From assembly GCA_029975295.1 (NCBI GenBank), contig JARKPK010000005.1, forward strand, positions 33,795 to 97,794: 64,000 nucleotides of DNA. The letters are read 5' to 3'. This stretch comes from Thermoguttaceae bacterium. Its GTDB lineage: Bacteria; Planctomycetota; Planctomycetia; Pirellulales; Thermoguttaceae. Both the position numbers and the translations under genes were made by a program. Positions within the stretch are counted from its first letter, which is position 1. Every line of letters begins with the position of its first letter. Below, piece after piece: positions 8,611 through 17,491 of the stretch. The notes beneath the pieces were generated by a model. The model made no database searches and had not been told where the DNA came from. It worked only from the letters and a program-made list of their open reading frames with translations.

Positions 8611-9912
8611 TCACCGAACGCTCAAATGAACGAAAATCCCCTTCTTGTTCCCAACGACAACATCCGGAATCTGATCGCCATTGAGGTCCGCCGCCGTCAC
8701 TTGGGTGCCAACGCCCGAGTCGTCGTCGATCAGGTGGGGAATGAATTTCGCCCCCTTCTGAGCATCGCGTTTCAACTCGAACCAAACCACTACTGCCGGA
8801 GCATCCGGCTCAACATCGCCCTTGGGGCCGTGAGCCCAAAACCGTTTGCCGGTTACAAAGTCGGTCAGGCCGTCGCCATTAAAGTCGGCCACGTCGAACG
8901 CATGCAACTGGCTGACCCTCAGTTGCGAGCTATTAAGATCGGGCTTGATCGGCAATATCTCGTGCTGTTCCCAGTCGATCGAGCCGTCGGCCTTGCTGAT
9001 CTGCCGATACCACACCAAACCGTAAAGGTGGCAATGCCAAGAGGTGATCACATCGTTTCGACCGTCCCCATCAACGTCGTAAACCAGCATCTGCGCTGCG
9101 GCGTCGGCAAATTTGAACGGATGAAACGCCCAGGGAGTGCTCGGAGCCACTTTCTCGGGCTGCTTCCACCAGCCGATCGACTCGACCAGATCGACTCGAC
9201 CGTCACCGTCAATGTCACCGTATCCGACCCCATGCGTGTACTTGTGATACCGCTTGTTTTGCGGCGAGACGGCCTGGAACTTCCAAGGTTGACCGGGCTG
9301 GGCCGTGTCAAACACGCTGTAGCCAAGGAATCCATCACGATTGAAAATTAGATCGGGCTGTTTGTCGCCCGTCACGTCGCCCCACATCGGCGATTCATTG
9401 CCCACATTCGGATCAGCCAAGTGCTTGGTCCACATCGCTTCCTGCCCCTTCGGGTTTTCGAACCAGAAGCATTCGCGTCCCGGATGGGGCATGATAACGA
9501 TGTCTGTCCAGCCGTCGGCGTTGAAATCGGCTGAGTAAACCAAAAAGTTTTCCGAATATGATTTCGGGTCGTAGGCCTTCGGCTCGTAGATCACGTGCTT
9601 CTTTTGAAAGTCGGGGCCCTCGAACCAGAACGGCCCCGAAACGATGTCCAACTTCCCGTCGCGGTTGAAATCGCCGTAGTACGCGCCTTCCGAGAAGAAC
9701 TGATCGGAAAGCACCAATTTCCGATACTTGATCTGATCTGGCTCGGCGCACCACGCCGAAGCTCCGACCGCCGCAAAACAGGCGGATACGACAAGCAAAG
9801 CGGCCGCCGTCGCAGCGAAGCGGCCGATTGCGTGTTTCGTCCGACGGAATCGCTTCTCATTCTCCGCGGTTTCATTCTGAAACACCCCAACCATCCAGCA
9901 GCAAGTCCTCAT
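8611..9912 (-). CDS. Secreted FG-GAP/VCBS repeat protein
   Basis: The 433-residue protein has an N-terminal basic stretch and hydrophobic signal (AATAAALLVVSACFAAVGA) ending near AWCAE, then at least seven Ca-binding-type repeats. Examples are DFNRDGKLDI, DFNADGWTDI, DVTGDKQPDL, DIDGDGRVDL, DVDGDGRNDV, DFNGDGLTDF and DLNGDQIPDV. These are blades of an integrin-alpha-like beta-propeller, a very common class of exported planctomycete protein. The reading frame extends upstream to 10341, but that part is low in recognisable structure. The ATG at 9912 has GGGAGG six bases upstream and places the signal peptide correctly. Function is probably cell surface or extracellular binding; no enzyme domain is visible. 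Confidence 0.88.
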   Translation of the reverse strand: MRTCCWMVGVFQNETAENEKRFRRTKHAIGRFAATAAALLVVSACFAAVGASAWCAEPDQIKYRKLVLSDQFFSEGAYYGDFNRDGKLDIVSGPFWFEGPDFQKKHVIYEPKAYDPKSYSENFLVYSADFNADGWTDIVIMPHPGRECFWFENPKGQEAMWTKHLADPNVGNESPMWGDVTGDKQPDLIFNRDGFLGYSVFDTAQPGQPWKFQAVSPQNKRYHKYTHGVGYGDIDGDGRVDLVESIGWWKQPEKVAPSTPWAFHPFKFADAAAQMLVYDVDGDGRNDVITSWHCHLYGLVWYRQISKADGSIDWEQHEILPIKPDLNSSQLRVSQLHAFDVADFNGDGLTDFVTGKRFWAHGPKGDVEPDAPAVVVWFELKRDAQKGAKFIPHLIDDDSGVGTQVTAADLNGDQIPDVVVGNKKGIFVHLSVR

Positions 9913-10407
9913 CGCCATCCTCCCGAATCGAAGATGCAAGTGAACCTCGGTTGCCCAACCGTTCTCGATCAAAGCGCCGAAACGTCGCCGCCCGACGAAG
10001 CAACGCGGGCGTTCCTGTAAAGCGCATGTTCCTAGTCTATCCTCGTGGCGGGCCACTGAACAGCATTGGAAACAACCGGAAGGATCGTAACCGGCGAATC
10101 CGGCGAGCGAACGGCCGAAAATCGCCTCGGCCGCCGATTGGTCTTGTGCAGATCGAATCGGACGATCCGCCGCTCGGCATCGGGCCGCCGTCCTTTTCTT
10201 TCGCCAAGCCGTACGGCAGAATGGAGTTGTTGTCCGGCTCATAGGTTTCCACCGAACGTTCTTCCCCGACCCTGGCGGCAACGGCCGGACTTCCGAACAA
10301 GACAACAATCGGGAACCGGCGCGAGCCCAAGGCAACGCCACCTGTTTTCTGCGGCGAACTGACGACCTAACCGACCGGCTGCCGATAATTGATTATTGGT
10401 GTTGACC
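9913..10407. other. Divergent intergenic region, no gene recognised
   Basis: These 495 bases separate the minus-strand FG-GAP gene from the plus-strand STN gene and must hold promoters for both. I see no convincing -35/-10 pair. AT-rich sequence (GATAATTGATTATTGG) lies just before the STN gene. Open frames here are uninterrupted shadows of the FG-GAP frame and lack any protein-like pattern. Confidence 0.5.
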
Positions 10408-11559
10408 ATGCTGCCGAGACTCGCGGGACTTGTCGCGCAAGGCGCGGTTCTATTTTGCGGACTGATTCCGTCAATATGGGCCACCGAGGGACGTGCCGGT
10501 GAGTCCGACGCGTCTGTCGCCTGGCATGAGGGGCCGGCCTTGCAGCGTCAGCTTGCTCAGCCGGCCGACCTCGTATGGTCGAATCAACCGGTCCGCGAAG
10601 GCTTGCAGCAAATCGCCAAGTTGCATCGGGTGGCGATTCTGCTCGATCGGCGCATTGATCCCGATCAAGAGATCCGTCTTCGGGCTCGGCAGGTTCCCAT
10701 TGGCGAGTTGATCAAGCAGATCGCCCAGCAATGCGGCGGCGAAACGGCCTTGGTGGGCAACGTCGTCTATGTGGGCCCGCCGGCAACTGCGGAAAAACTG
10801 CGGACTTTGGCGGCAGTCCGATCCGACGAAGCTCAGAAGTTGCCCGACGATGTGCGGCGTTTAGTCTTGGCTCGCGAGCCGTTCGGCTGGCCGGAGTTGA
10901 CTCAACCGCGCGATCTTCTGGCCCAACTAGCGGCCGAGGCGCGAATGACGGTTTCGGACCCCAAGCTCGTGCCCCACGATCTTTGGCCGAGCGCGAGCCT
11001 CCCGCCGATGTGTTGGACCGATCGGCTGACCCTCGTTTTAGCCCAATTCGATCTGACTTTTTCGATTCAGGGCGGCGTCCTTCAATGGACGCCAATACCG
11101 AGCACGGTGCAACTAACCCGGAGTTATCCCGGCGGAAAACAGCCGAACGTGGCGGCCCACCGTTTTGCATCGCTCGCGCCCAAAGCGCAAGTCAAGGTGG
11201 TAGGCGACAAAGTGCTGGTCACCGGCTCGCTGGACGATCACGACCGCATCAGCGGCAAACCGCCCGAGGTCGGCCCCAAACCGCGAGTGGCGAACGATCC
11301 GTTGGCCGATCAACGGTTCAATCTGAAAGTTGCCGAACAGCCGGTCGGCCCACTGCTTCGCGCGCTGTGCGAACATCTCAAGGTCGAATTGTCGCTCGAC
11401 GAGCGCGCAATGGCCAACGCAGGCGTCGATCTGGCCCGCCGAGTTTCTTTCGAAGTCGAACAAGCTTCGATCGATGAGCTGCTTTCCGCGATGCTGAAAC
11501 CCGCCGGAATGACGGCGCATCGCAATGGCATGCAGCTTGAGGTGAAGCCGGCTGATTGA
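10408..11559 (+). CDS. Exported protein with STN-like (secretin/TonB N-terminal) domains
   Basis: The 383-residue protein begins with a signal peptide (LAGLVAQGAVLFCGLIPSIWA) and contains at least two copies of a short alpha/beta module resembling STN or DUF4974. The first is around residues 50-105 (VREGLQQIAKLHRVAILLDR...IGELIKQIAQQCG). The last is in the C-terminal 100 residues (VGPLLRALCEHLKVELSLDE...SIDELLSAMLKPAGM). A middle region (FDLTFSIQGGVLQWTPIP) may be a third copy. Such modules occur at the N-terminus of secretins, but no secretin pore domain follows, so this is a stand-alone periplasmic protein. Start is uncertain: ATG 10408 is preferred, TTG 10396 and GTG 10399 are possible, and no strong ribosome site is visible. 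Confidence 0.75.
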   Translation: MLPRLAGLVAQGAVLFCGLIPSIWATEGRAGESDASVAWHEGPALQRQLAQPADLVWSNQPVREGLQQIAKLHRVAILLDRRIDPDQEIRLRARQVPIGELIKQIAQQCGGETALVGNVVYVGPPATAEKLRTLAAVRSDEAQKLPDDVRRLVLAREPFGWPELTQPRDLLAQLAAEARMTVSDPKLVPHDLWPSASLPPMCWTDRLTLVLAQFDLTFSIQGGVLQWTPIPSTVQLTRSYPGGKQPNVAAHRFASLAPKAQVKVVGDKVLVTGSLDDHDRISGKPPEVGPKPRVANDPLADQRFNLKVAEQPVGPLLRALCEHLKVELSLDERAMANAGVDLARRVSFEVEQASIDELLSAMLKPAGMTAHRNGMQLEVKPAD

Positions 11560-11609
11560 CCAGAAGGAAACATCCGACGGCATCGAACGATCGGGCGACC
11601 GTCTCGGCC

Positions 11610-11632
11610 GTCGCCGAGTCGTTTTCGGCGAC
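11610..11632. terminator. Hairpin between convergent genes
   Basis: GTCGCCGA and TCGGCGAC form a perfect 8-bp stem around a 7-base loop (GTCGTTT). It lies between the STN gene and the convergent cheY. There is no long T tract, so this is a possible bidirectional terminator only. Confidence 0.5.
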
Positions 11633-11681
11633 AATCGGCGCTTCCAGCGGCAGTCGTTCGCGAGACATCGGCCCGAGACGG

Positions 11682-12044
11682 TCAGCAGCCGTGCTTGGTC
11701 AGCTTCTCGCGCAGCGTGTCGGCGGTGAACGGCTTGACGAGGTAGTCGCTGACGCCGGCCTGAATCGCCTGCATCACTCGGCTTTTCTCGGCCTCGGTCG
11801 TGATCATGATGATCGGCACCTTGGCGTCTTGTGCGCGAATCTCTTGAATCACTTCCAGCCCGGTCTTGCCCGGCATGTTCCAATCGGTCAGCACCATATC
11901 GAACTGGCCCGGTTTGAACAGGGCGATCGCTTCCGTTCCGTCGCCCGCTTCCGTGGCTTCCGTCACGCCCACTGCCTGAAGCGATCGAAGAATGATCTTA
12001 CGCATGGTGCTGGAATCGTCAGCGACAAGAACGCGTGCAGACAT
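11682..12044 (-). CDS. cheY: CheY-type single-domain response regulator
   Basis: The 120-residue receiver domain has the acidic pair in VLVADDSS, the phospho-acceptor Asp in MVLTDWNMPG, the Thr in IIMITTEA and the Lys in DYLVKPF. No output domain follows, as in CheY. GGAAGGA stands before the ATG. It is transcribed away from the cheW-cheR-cheA genes across a 721-base gap, so it probably has its own promoter while belonging to the same signalling module. The DWNMPGKTG signature matches motility-type CheY well; its target (flagellar switch or another output) is not in this window. Confidence 0.93.
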   Translation of the reverse strand: MSARVLVADDSSTMRKIILRSLQAVGVTEATEAGDGTEAIALFKPGQFDMVLTDWNMPGKTGLEVIQEIRAQDAKVPIIMITTEAEKSRVMQAIQAGVSDYLVKPFTADTLREKLTKHGC

Positions 12045-12765
12045 GCTCTATTCCTTCCAAGAATCAACAACCTCAATTCACTCGAACGTCACAGCGACGT
12101 TTGCCGCGCAGCAGGCCTAAAACGATCGCCAACGCCGCGGACAGACCGCTTGCCGCTTCCCGACAACTGCCCACAAACCGCGGCGGTTGCAAGTGGCGTT
12201 ACGGTTCGCCAGCCGAAGCCGGCAGCGCTGGAAATCAAGAAAGAATAGCTTGCGGAAGCTCGCGGTCAAACAGACTCATCCACCGCCCACCCGGCGGTAG
12301 ATTTCCCGAGCAACTTGGAACTAGGCGTCCTCCGCTCATGGGGGAACGATGGCCGTCGATGTGCCGCCGATGCCTCGGTTGATCAGGGTGAGCCGATCCG
12401 GTCGGCCGTTGGCGGTCGCCGTCGGCCCTCATCACCCCCCGATGCTATTTCCAATCGGCGACCGAACGCAGAAATACGGCGTTTCGCCCGGGCCTCGCCG
12501 CTCGATGCACGGGCAATTCCGGCATGAAGCGAGATCCGCCGGTCGGATTGATCTGGTCGTAACGATTCGACGATCTGGAAACGTCTTCTCCCCCCACACA
12601 GGACGGCAAGCGGCATTTTTGCATTGCGGCATTCGCAACCTATAGTTTCGAGGCGAAGAGCGGCAGGCGCAGCGCAAGCCGCCCTTCCGCCGGCCGACGA
12701 GCAAGCGGCACCGGCCGCCGGCGCAACCGTCACATCAATCCACTGTTGCTTGAAGGAGCACACAC
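12045..12765. other. Divergent regulatory gap between cheY and cheW
   Basis: In these 721 bases I find no convincing gene: the open frames are short, without ribosome sites or recognisable patterns. The region should carry promoters for the divergent cheY and for the cheW operon. One modest sigma-70-like candidate is listed at 12619-12646. Confidence 0.5.
12619..12646 (+). promoter_or_regulatory. Candidate promoter for the cheW operon
   Basis: TTGCAT (12619-12624) and TATAGT (12641-12646) are separated by 16 bases. The -10 match is good and the -35 match is poor. It lies 120 bases before the cheW start. Weak evidence on its own. Confidence 0.3.
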
Positions 12766-13260
12766 TTGGCCACCACTCTCGAAACCCCGAACAAAACGCA
12801 TCAGGCCGAAGGCGCTAGCACGATGCAATTGGTCAGCTTCCGCTTGGCCCAGGAAGAGTACGGCATCGAGATCACCAAGGTCCAGAAAATCATCTTGATG
12901 GGCGAGATCACGCGCGTGCCGCAGACGCCGCCCTACATCAAAGGTTTGATCAACCTCCGCAGCACGGTCATCCCGATCGTTGATCTGCGATTGCGGTTCG
13001 GTCTGCCGCCCCAAGATCCGACCGACGACACGCGGATCATGGTCGTCAACGTCGGCGGCAAGACGATCGGCATCATCGTCGATGCGGTCAGCGAACTGCT
13101 CCGGGTGTCGCAAGATCAAATCGCCCCGCCGCCGGCAACGGTTTCCGGCTTGGGCCGCGACTACCTGACCGGCCTGGTCAAGCTGGAGAACCGCTTGCTG
13201 ATCCTGTTGCATATCGAACGGTTGTTCAGCGAGGAAGACGTCGCTGCCGCGCTCGCCTAA
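12766..13260 (+). CDS. cheW: CheW chemotaxis coupling protein
   Basis: The 164-residue protein is a CheW/SH3-like scaffold that couples receptors to CheA. Characteristic segments are VSFRLAQEEYGIEITKVQKI, GLINLRSTVIPIVDLRLRFG, RIMVVNVGGKTIGIIVDAV and the end KLENRLLILLHIERLF. The start is a TTG at 12766 with the strong ribosome site AAGGAG at 12753-12758, spaced 7 bases; this is a clear case of a TTG start. The cheR frame follows directly, suggesting an operon with cheR and cheA. Confidence 0.95.
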   Translation: MATTLETPNKTHQAEGASTMQLVSFRLAQEEYGIEITKVQKIILMGEITRVPQTPPYIKGLINLRSTVIPIVDLRLRFGLPPQDPTDDTRIMVVNVGGKTIGIIVDAVSELLRVSQDQIAPPPATVSGLGRDYLTGLVKLENRLLILLHIERLFSEEDVAAALA

Positions 13261-13449
13261 TTGACAGAGGAAAAGCTCGCGGCGCCGCATCGGCCCATGC
13301 CGTCGAAGCACGGCGGTGTTCGGGTGCGGCGCCACTGCGGCGGGCCGCTGCTTTGCGGCCGCCGCTATGGCGATTTTCTGGCCGCACTGCACCGCGCCGG
13401 CGAGCTGCCGGGCGGCCCGAATCCAACCCGTCTCACGAAAGCCTTACGC

Positions 13450-14322
13450 ATGCCCCCACTCCCCGAAATGCCCTTGCCGATCACGCCGATCTCGGGCCTG
13501 ACTCAGGTGACCGACGACGAACTGAACAAGTTCGCCGAACTGATCTACACGCGCACTGGCATCCGCGTTTCGCCGCAAAAGAAGATGCTGTTGTCGAATC
13601 GCTTGCGGCGGAGGTTGCGGCAAACGGGCATCGCCAATTTTTCCGAATACTACAATCATCTTCGGCGGTTGCCCTCGAATGACGCGGAGTGGGACGCATT
13701 TCTGCAAGAGATCACCACGCACGAAACGTATCTGTTCCGCGACGAAGCTCAATGGGCATGGTTCCGCGAATCCTACCTGTCCGAGTGCGCGGCCCGCGCA
13801 GCGCACACCAAGCGGACGGCCCTGCGAGTTTGGTCGGCCGCATGCAGCACCGGCGACGAGCCGTTCACCATCGCCACGTGCATTGCCGCGGAGTTGACCA
13901 ACGCCAGTCAATGGCGGATTCGCATCCTCGGCACCGACATCGGCGTGGGAGCCCTGGAGCAGGCGAAATCCGGCGTTTTCGGCCAGCGCGCCATGCGGTT
14001 GGTGCCCGACGATCTCCGCACGCGGTTCTTCACCAAGGCCAAAGAGGGCGAAATCTGGCAGGCAAAACCGATTCTCAGCCAGATGATTGTCTTCCGGCAA
14101 CACAATCTGCTCGAACCCCTGCGTGAGGAGCCGTTCGATCTGGTGTTTCTGAAGAACGTATTGATCTACTTCGACGCTGACTCGAAACGAACCGTGCTCA
14201 ATCACGTTCGCGCAGCAATCGCCCCCGGCGGACTGTTGGTGGCCGGAGCAGCGGAAGGAGTCGGCGATTACCTGAAAGACTTTAATCGCTTGCAACCTTG
14301 GCTTTACCGAAAGCCCGCCTGA
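13450..14322 (+). CDS. cheR: CheR chemoreceptor glutamate methyltransferase
   Basis: The 290-residue enzyme methylates glutamates on chemoreceptors using SAM. An N-terminal helical domain (ELNKFAELIYTRTGIRVSP...LLSNRLRRRLR) is followed by the catalytic domain. Visible motifs are TTHETYLFRD, the SAM-binding SAACSTGDEP near residue 129 and ILGTDIGVGALEQA. The open frame reaches back to a TTG at 13261, but those 63 residues are unlike CheR. The ATG at 13450 gives the usual length, though it lacks a strong ribosome site. CheR normally works against a CheB methylesterase; none is encoded nearby, whereas CheD is. Confidence 0.94.
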   Translation: MPPLPEMPLPITPISGLTQVTDDELNKFAELIYTRTGIRVSPQKKMLLSNRLRRRLRQTGIANFSEYYNHLRRLPSNDAEWDAFLQEITTHETYLFRDEAQWAWFRESYLSECAARAAHTKRTALRVWSAACSTGDEPFTIATCIAAELTNASQWRIRILGTDIGVGALEQAKSGVFGQRAMRLVPDDLRTRFFTKAKEGEIWQAKPILSQMIVFRQHNLLEPLREEPFDLVFLKNVLIYFDADSKRTVLNHVRAAIAPGGLLVAGAAEGVGDYLKDFNRLQPWLYRKPA

Positions 14323-14392
14323 CCAACCCCAAACCATGCTCGCCCGCGGTCCATCCCACGCGGCGGCTTTCCCACCTGCCCCACGAACACCC

Positions 14393-17300
14393 ATGGCCGA
14401 CACACCTGCCGTCCGCGACGAATTCTTCGAGGCGATGCTCGGCGATTTCCTCGACGAGTCGGGCCAACTGCTCGACCGCCTCAACGGCAATCTGCTCCAC
14501 CTTGACGAATGGATTCGCCAGCTTGGCGACGAACACCAAGAGCGTTGCGATCCGGAACTGCTCAACGAGATGTTCCGCGCCGCCCATAGCCTCAAGGGGC
14601 TGTCGGCCATGCTCGGCCTGAGCGACATCAACACGCTCACGCACAAGATTGAAAACGTCTTCGACGCCGCCCGAAAAAACGAACTCGTTCTCAACGCGTC
14701 GGTCGTTGAACTGGTCTTTCAATCTGTCGATCGCCTGGTGGGCATGGTCGATCAACTGAAAAACCCCGACGCAGCTCCGATCGACTGCACCGACGTGGTG
14801 GCCCAGATTCAGACTGTTCTGCGAGACTCGGGCTGCGAGCGAAAAACCACCACCCAGGCCGACGCCGAACGCGCGCTAGCCGACCTGACCGCCGGCCCCG
14901 CCCAAACTGCCAACGCCGAAGCGATCGCCGCAGCGCCGCCCGAGCCCTGCGGGCCTGTCCAAGCGGCATCACCACCGGCGGAAAGCGATGCTCAATCGGA
15001 CGACGATGAAGCCGCCGATCCCTTCGCGGATCTCAGCGACGACTTGGAGGCCGGATCGAAGTACCTCTCGCTGTTCGTTGACGAGGCGGCGTCATCCCTC
15101 GACGAGCTTACGGAAATCCTGCTGGCGGCCGAGAGCGGGCAAACGCAAGCCGTTGAACAACTCATGTGCGTTTCGCACCGCATCAAGGGTGCGGCCGCCT
15201 CCGTCGGCCTGATTCGCGGCGCCAAGCTGGCTCACCTGATGGAAGACGCCATGCAGGAGTTGCTCGACACCGGCCGGCCGATCACTCAGCCGCTGGCCGA
15301 CGCGCTGCTGAAATGCGTCGATGGCCTGCGCGGCTACGTGGCCGGGTTGCAGTCGGGCAAGTCGTTGACCGAGAGCTTTCCCAAACTCGGCGTCGAACTC
15401 ATTCAGGCAATGCGGGCTGGCCGTCAGGACCGCACCGAGCCTCCGTCCCAGGTCCCCAACCAAGAAGGCCCAACCGAACCGGGCCACCTTGCCTCCGCCA
15501 AGGCTCCTGCCGCCGATTGCTGGCGAGAGACCGTAGCGGCCGCGGCCAAAGACGCCGAACGCACGCTTATCGGCCGGGCTACCTTCCAACCGGGTTTGGC
15601 GCTAGTCGGCCTGAAAGCCCGCTTGGTGTACGAAAAACTGGCCGGGCTGGGCGAGGTCGTCCAATTCAGCCCGAGCATCGACACCGTCGATGACTTGGAG
15701 ACGATCGACGAAGTTCGTTTCGCCGTCGCGACAGACTGCTCGCCCGAAGAGGTGCAACGGCGTTCGCAAGTGGCCGGCCTCGCCGAGTTCCACGTTGCCC
15801 CGCTCAAGACTGACAGAACGACATCGCTATCGCCCGCAGACGCCGAGGAGAAGGCGTTTCTTCAGCGAAATACGGCCGGCGAAGCGCGCGAAGCAACGGC
15901 GTCCAATCGTCCGCAATCGACTGCCGCCAAGTCCGCACCGGCCGCGCCTGCCAAGTGCAAACCGTCCGCCTCTTCGGACAGCGACGACCAAAGCGCGGGC
16001 GCCAAGGCTCGCGCAGCCGAAGCCAAACCGAACGAAACACTTCGCGTCGATATCGAGCGATTAGACCAGTTGATGAACCTCACGGGCCAATTGGTCATCA
16101 GCAAAGCCCGCTTTGCGAAAATCGCCGAACAGTTGCGCATCGCGACGACCAGCCGCAGAACGGAACAGTCGCTCAGCAGCATGTCCGATTTGCTCGCGCG
16201 ATTCGCGGCCGGGGCCAATGCGAGCGATTCCGGCGATTCGCAACACTCAATGTTGGCATTGGCGCGGCGCGCCGAGCAGGAACTCGACGCCCTGCGCGAA
16301 GATCTGGCCGTGCTCAGTCAAATCCGTCCCACGATCAACAACTTGTTTGAGACGATTCACCAGCTCGACCGGGTGACCGACGCGCTGCAACAAAGCGTGA
16401 TGGACACCCGAATGCTGCCGATCGGACCGCTGTTCACCCGCTTCAAACGGGTGGTGCGCGACATTTCGCGCGGCAATGGCAAACTGATCAATCTGGAGAT
16501 CAATGGCGAGAAGACCGAGTTGGACAAGCGGATGATCGACGAATTGAGCGATCCGCTGATCCACATGGTCCGCAACGCCGCCGACCACGGAATTGAGTTG
16601 CCCGACGTCCGCGAAGCCGCCGGCAAGCCGCGGCAAGGGACAATCACCCTCGACGCCTTCCATCGCGGCAACACCATCGTCATTCGCGTTAGCGACGACG
16701 GCAAGGGGCTCGATGTGGAACGGATTCGCTCAAAGGCCGTGGAGAAAGGCCTGCTCGCCGCCGCCGATGCCGAGAAGCTATCGCGCCGCGAGGTCTTCCA
16801 ATTGATCTGGGAACCGGGCCTCAGCACGGCGGAGAAGGTCACCGACATCTCCGGGCGCGGCATGGGCATGGACATCGTCCGATCCAAAATCGAGGAACTC
16901 AACGGCACAATCGAGCTCGACAGCGAGCCGGGACGGGGAACACAAGTCACCATCAAGCTGCCGCTGACGCTGGCCATTCTGCCCAGCCTGATGGTGATGA
17001 TCGACGGCGACGTCTTCGCCATGCCGATCGAAGGCGTGCAAGAGATCGTCCGCGCCGAACGCAACGAGCTGTTCACCATTCAGCAATCTCGCGTGGCGCG
17101 CGTCCGCGGGCGGGTGATTGGGGTGGTTGACCTCTCCGAAGTATTCACGTGGGCTGAAGGCCGCGGCGGCCGCGGAACCGCTGACGATGTGACGCTGGTT
17201 GTCGTCGGCGAGCGAGGCCGCGAAGTCGGTTTGATCGTCGATCACGTGATCGGCGAAGAGGACATCGTCATCAAGTCGATGGCCGAGAACTATCGCAACG

Positions 17301-17410
17301 TGGCCGGCATCGCCGGGGCCAGCATTCTGGGCGACGGCCGCGTTTCGCTGATTCTCGACCTATCGACTCTGATCGAAATGGCCGCCAAGCGCGGCGCGCG
17401 ATCCAATTAG
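14393..17410 (+). CDS. cheA: CheA histidine kinase with two HPt domains
   Basis: The 1005-residue kinase has a first phosphotransfer domain with AHSLKG (His65) and a second with SHRIKG (His262). A P2-like domain follows (TLIGRATFQPGLALVGLKAR), with Ala/Pro-rich linkers on both sides. Next come the dimerisation helices (RVDIERLDQLMNLTGQLVIS), the ATPase domain (N box HMVRNAADHGIE, G1 DDGKGLD, G2 GRGMGMD) and a C-terminal CheW-like domain (DVFAMPIEGVQEIVRAERNE). Standard CheA has one HPt; two are less usual and suggest phosphorelay or buffering. The ATG at 14393 begins the HPt domain; the frame is open back to 14336. It probably phosphorylates both CheY proteins here. Confidence 0.95.
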   Translation: MADTPAVRDEFFEAMLGDFLDESGQLLDRLNGNLLHLDEWIRQLGDEHQERCDPELLNEMFRAAHSLKGLSAMLGLSDINTLTHKIENVFDAARKNELVLNASVVELVFQSVDRLVGMVDQLKNPDAAPIDCTDVVAQIQTVLRDSGCERKTTTQADAERALADLTAGPAQTANAEAIAAAPPEPCGPVQAASPPAESDAQSDDDEAADPFADLSDDLEAGSKYLSLFVDEAASSLDELTEILLAAESGQTQAVEQLMCVSHRIKGAAASVGLIRGAKLAHLMEDAMQELLDTGRPITQPLADALLKCVDGLRGYVAGLQSGKSLTESFPKLGVELIQAMRAGRQDRTEPPSQVPNQEGPTEPGHLASAKAPAADCWRETVAAAAKDAERTLIGRATFQPGLALVGLKARLVYEKLAGLGEVVQFSPSIDTVDDLETIDEVRFAVATDCSPEEVQRRSQVAGLAEFHVAPLKTDRTTSLSPADAEEKAFLQRNTAGEAREATASNRPQSTAAKSAPAAPAKCKPSASSDSDDQSAGAKARAAEAKPNETLRVDIERLDQLMNLTGQLVISKARFAKIAEQLRIATTSRRTEQSLSSMSDLLARFAAGANASDSGDSQHSMLALARRAEQELDALREDLAVLSQIRPTINNLFETIHQLDRVTDALQQSVMDTRMLPIGPLFTRFKRVVRDISRGNGKLINLEINGEKTELDKRMIDELSDPLIHMVRNAADHGIELPDVREAAGKPRQGTITLDAFHRGNTIVIRVSDDGKGLDVERIRSKAVEKGLLAAADAEKLSRREVFQLIWEPGLSTAEKVTDISGRGMGMDIVRSKIEELNGTIELDSEPGRGTQVTIKLPLTLAILPSLMVMIDGDVFAMPIEGVQEIVRAERNELFTIQQSRVARVRGRVIGVVDLSEVFTWAEGRGGRGTADDVTLVVVGERGREVGLIVDHVIGEEDIVIKSMAENYRNVAGIAGASILGDGRVSLILDLSTLIEMAAKRGARSN

Positions 17411-17434
17411 CGAATCACACGGCCCGAGGGCCGC

Positions 17435-17459
17435 CAGGGGGCTCCGGCTGAGCGCCCTG
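17435..17459 (+). other. Hairpin in the cheA-cheC gap
   Basis: CAGGGGGCTC and GAGCGCCCTG pair over 9 of 10 positions around a CGGCT loop, with a smaller CGGCC/GGCCG hairpin just upstream. There is no T tract. It may set relative cheA and cheC transcript levels by processing or partial termination. Confidence 0.4.
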
Positions 17460-17491
17460 CGGCACGGGCCGAACAGAAAAGGAAGGCATCC

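Noticed and set aside
9913..10341. Upstream extension of the FG-GAP frame
   Set aside because: It would place 143 unstructured residues before the signal peptide, whereas a GGGAGG site marks the start at 9912.
12349..12645. A 98-codon frame in the cheY-cheW gap
   Set aside because: No ribosome site, no recognisable pattern, and it overlaps the expected promoter region.
13261..13449. TTG start for cheR directly after the cheW stop
   Set aside because: The added 63 residues do not resemble the CheR N-terminal domain, and no ribosome site precedes the TTG. The true start could still lie between the two.
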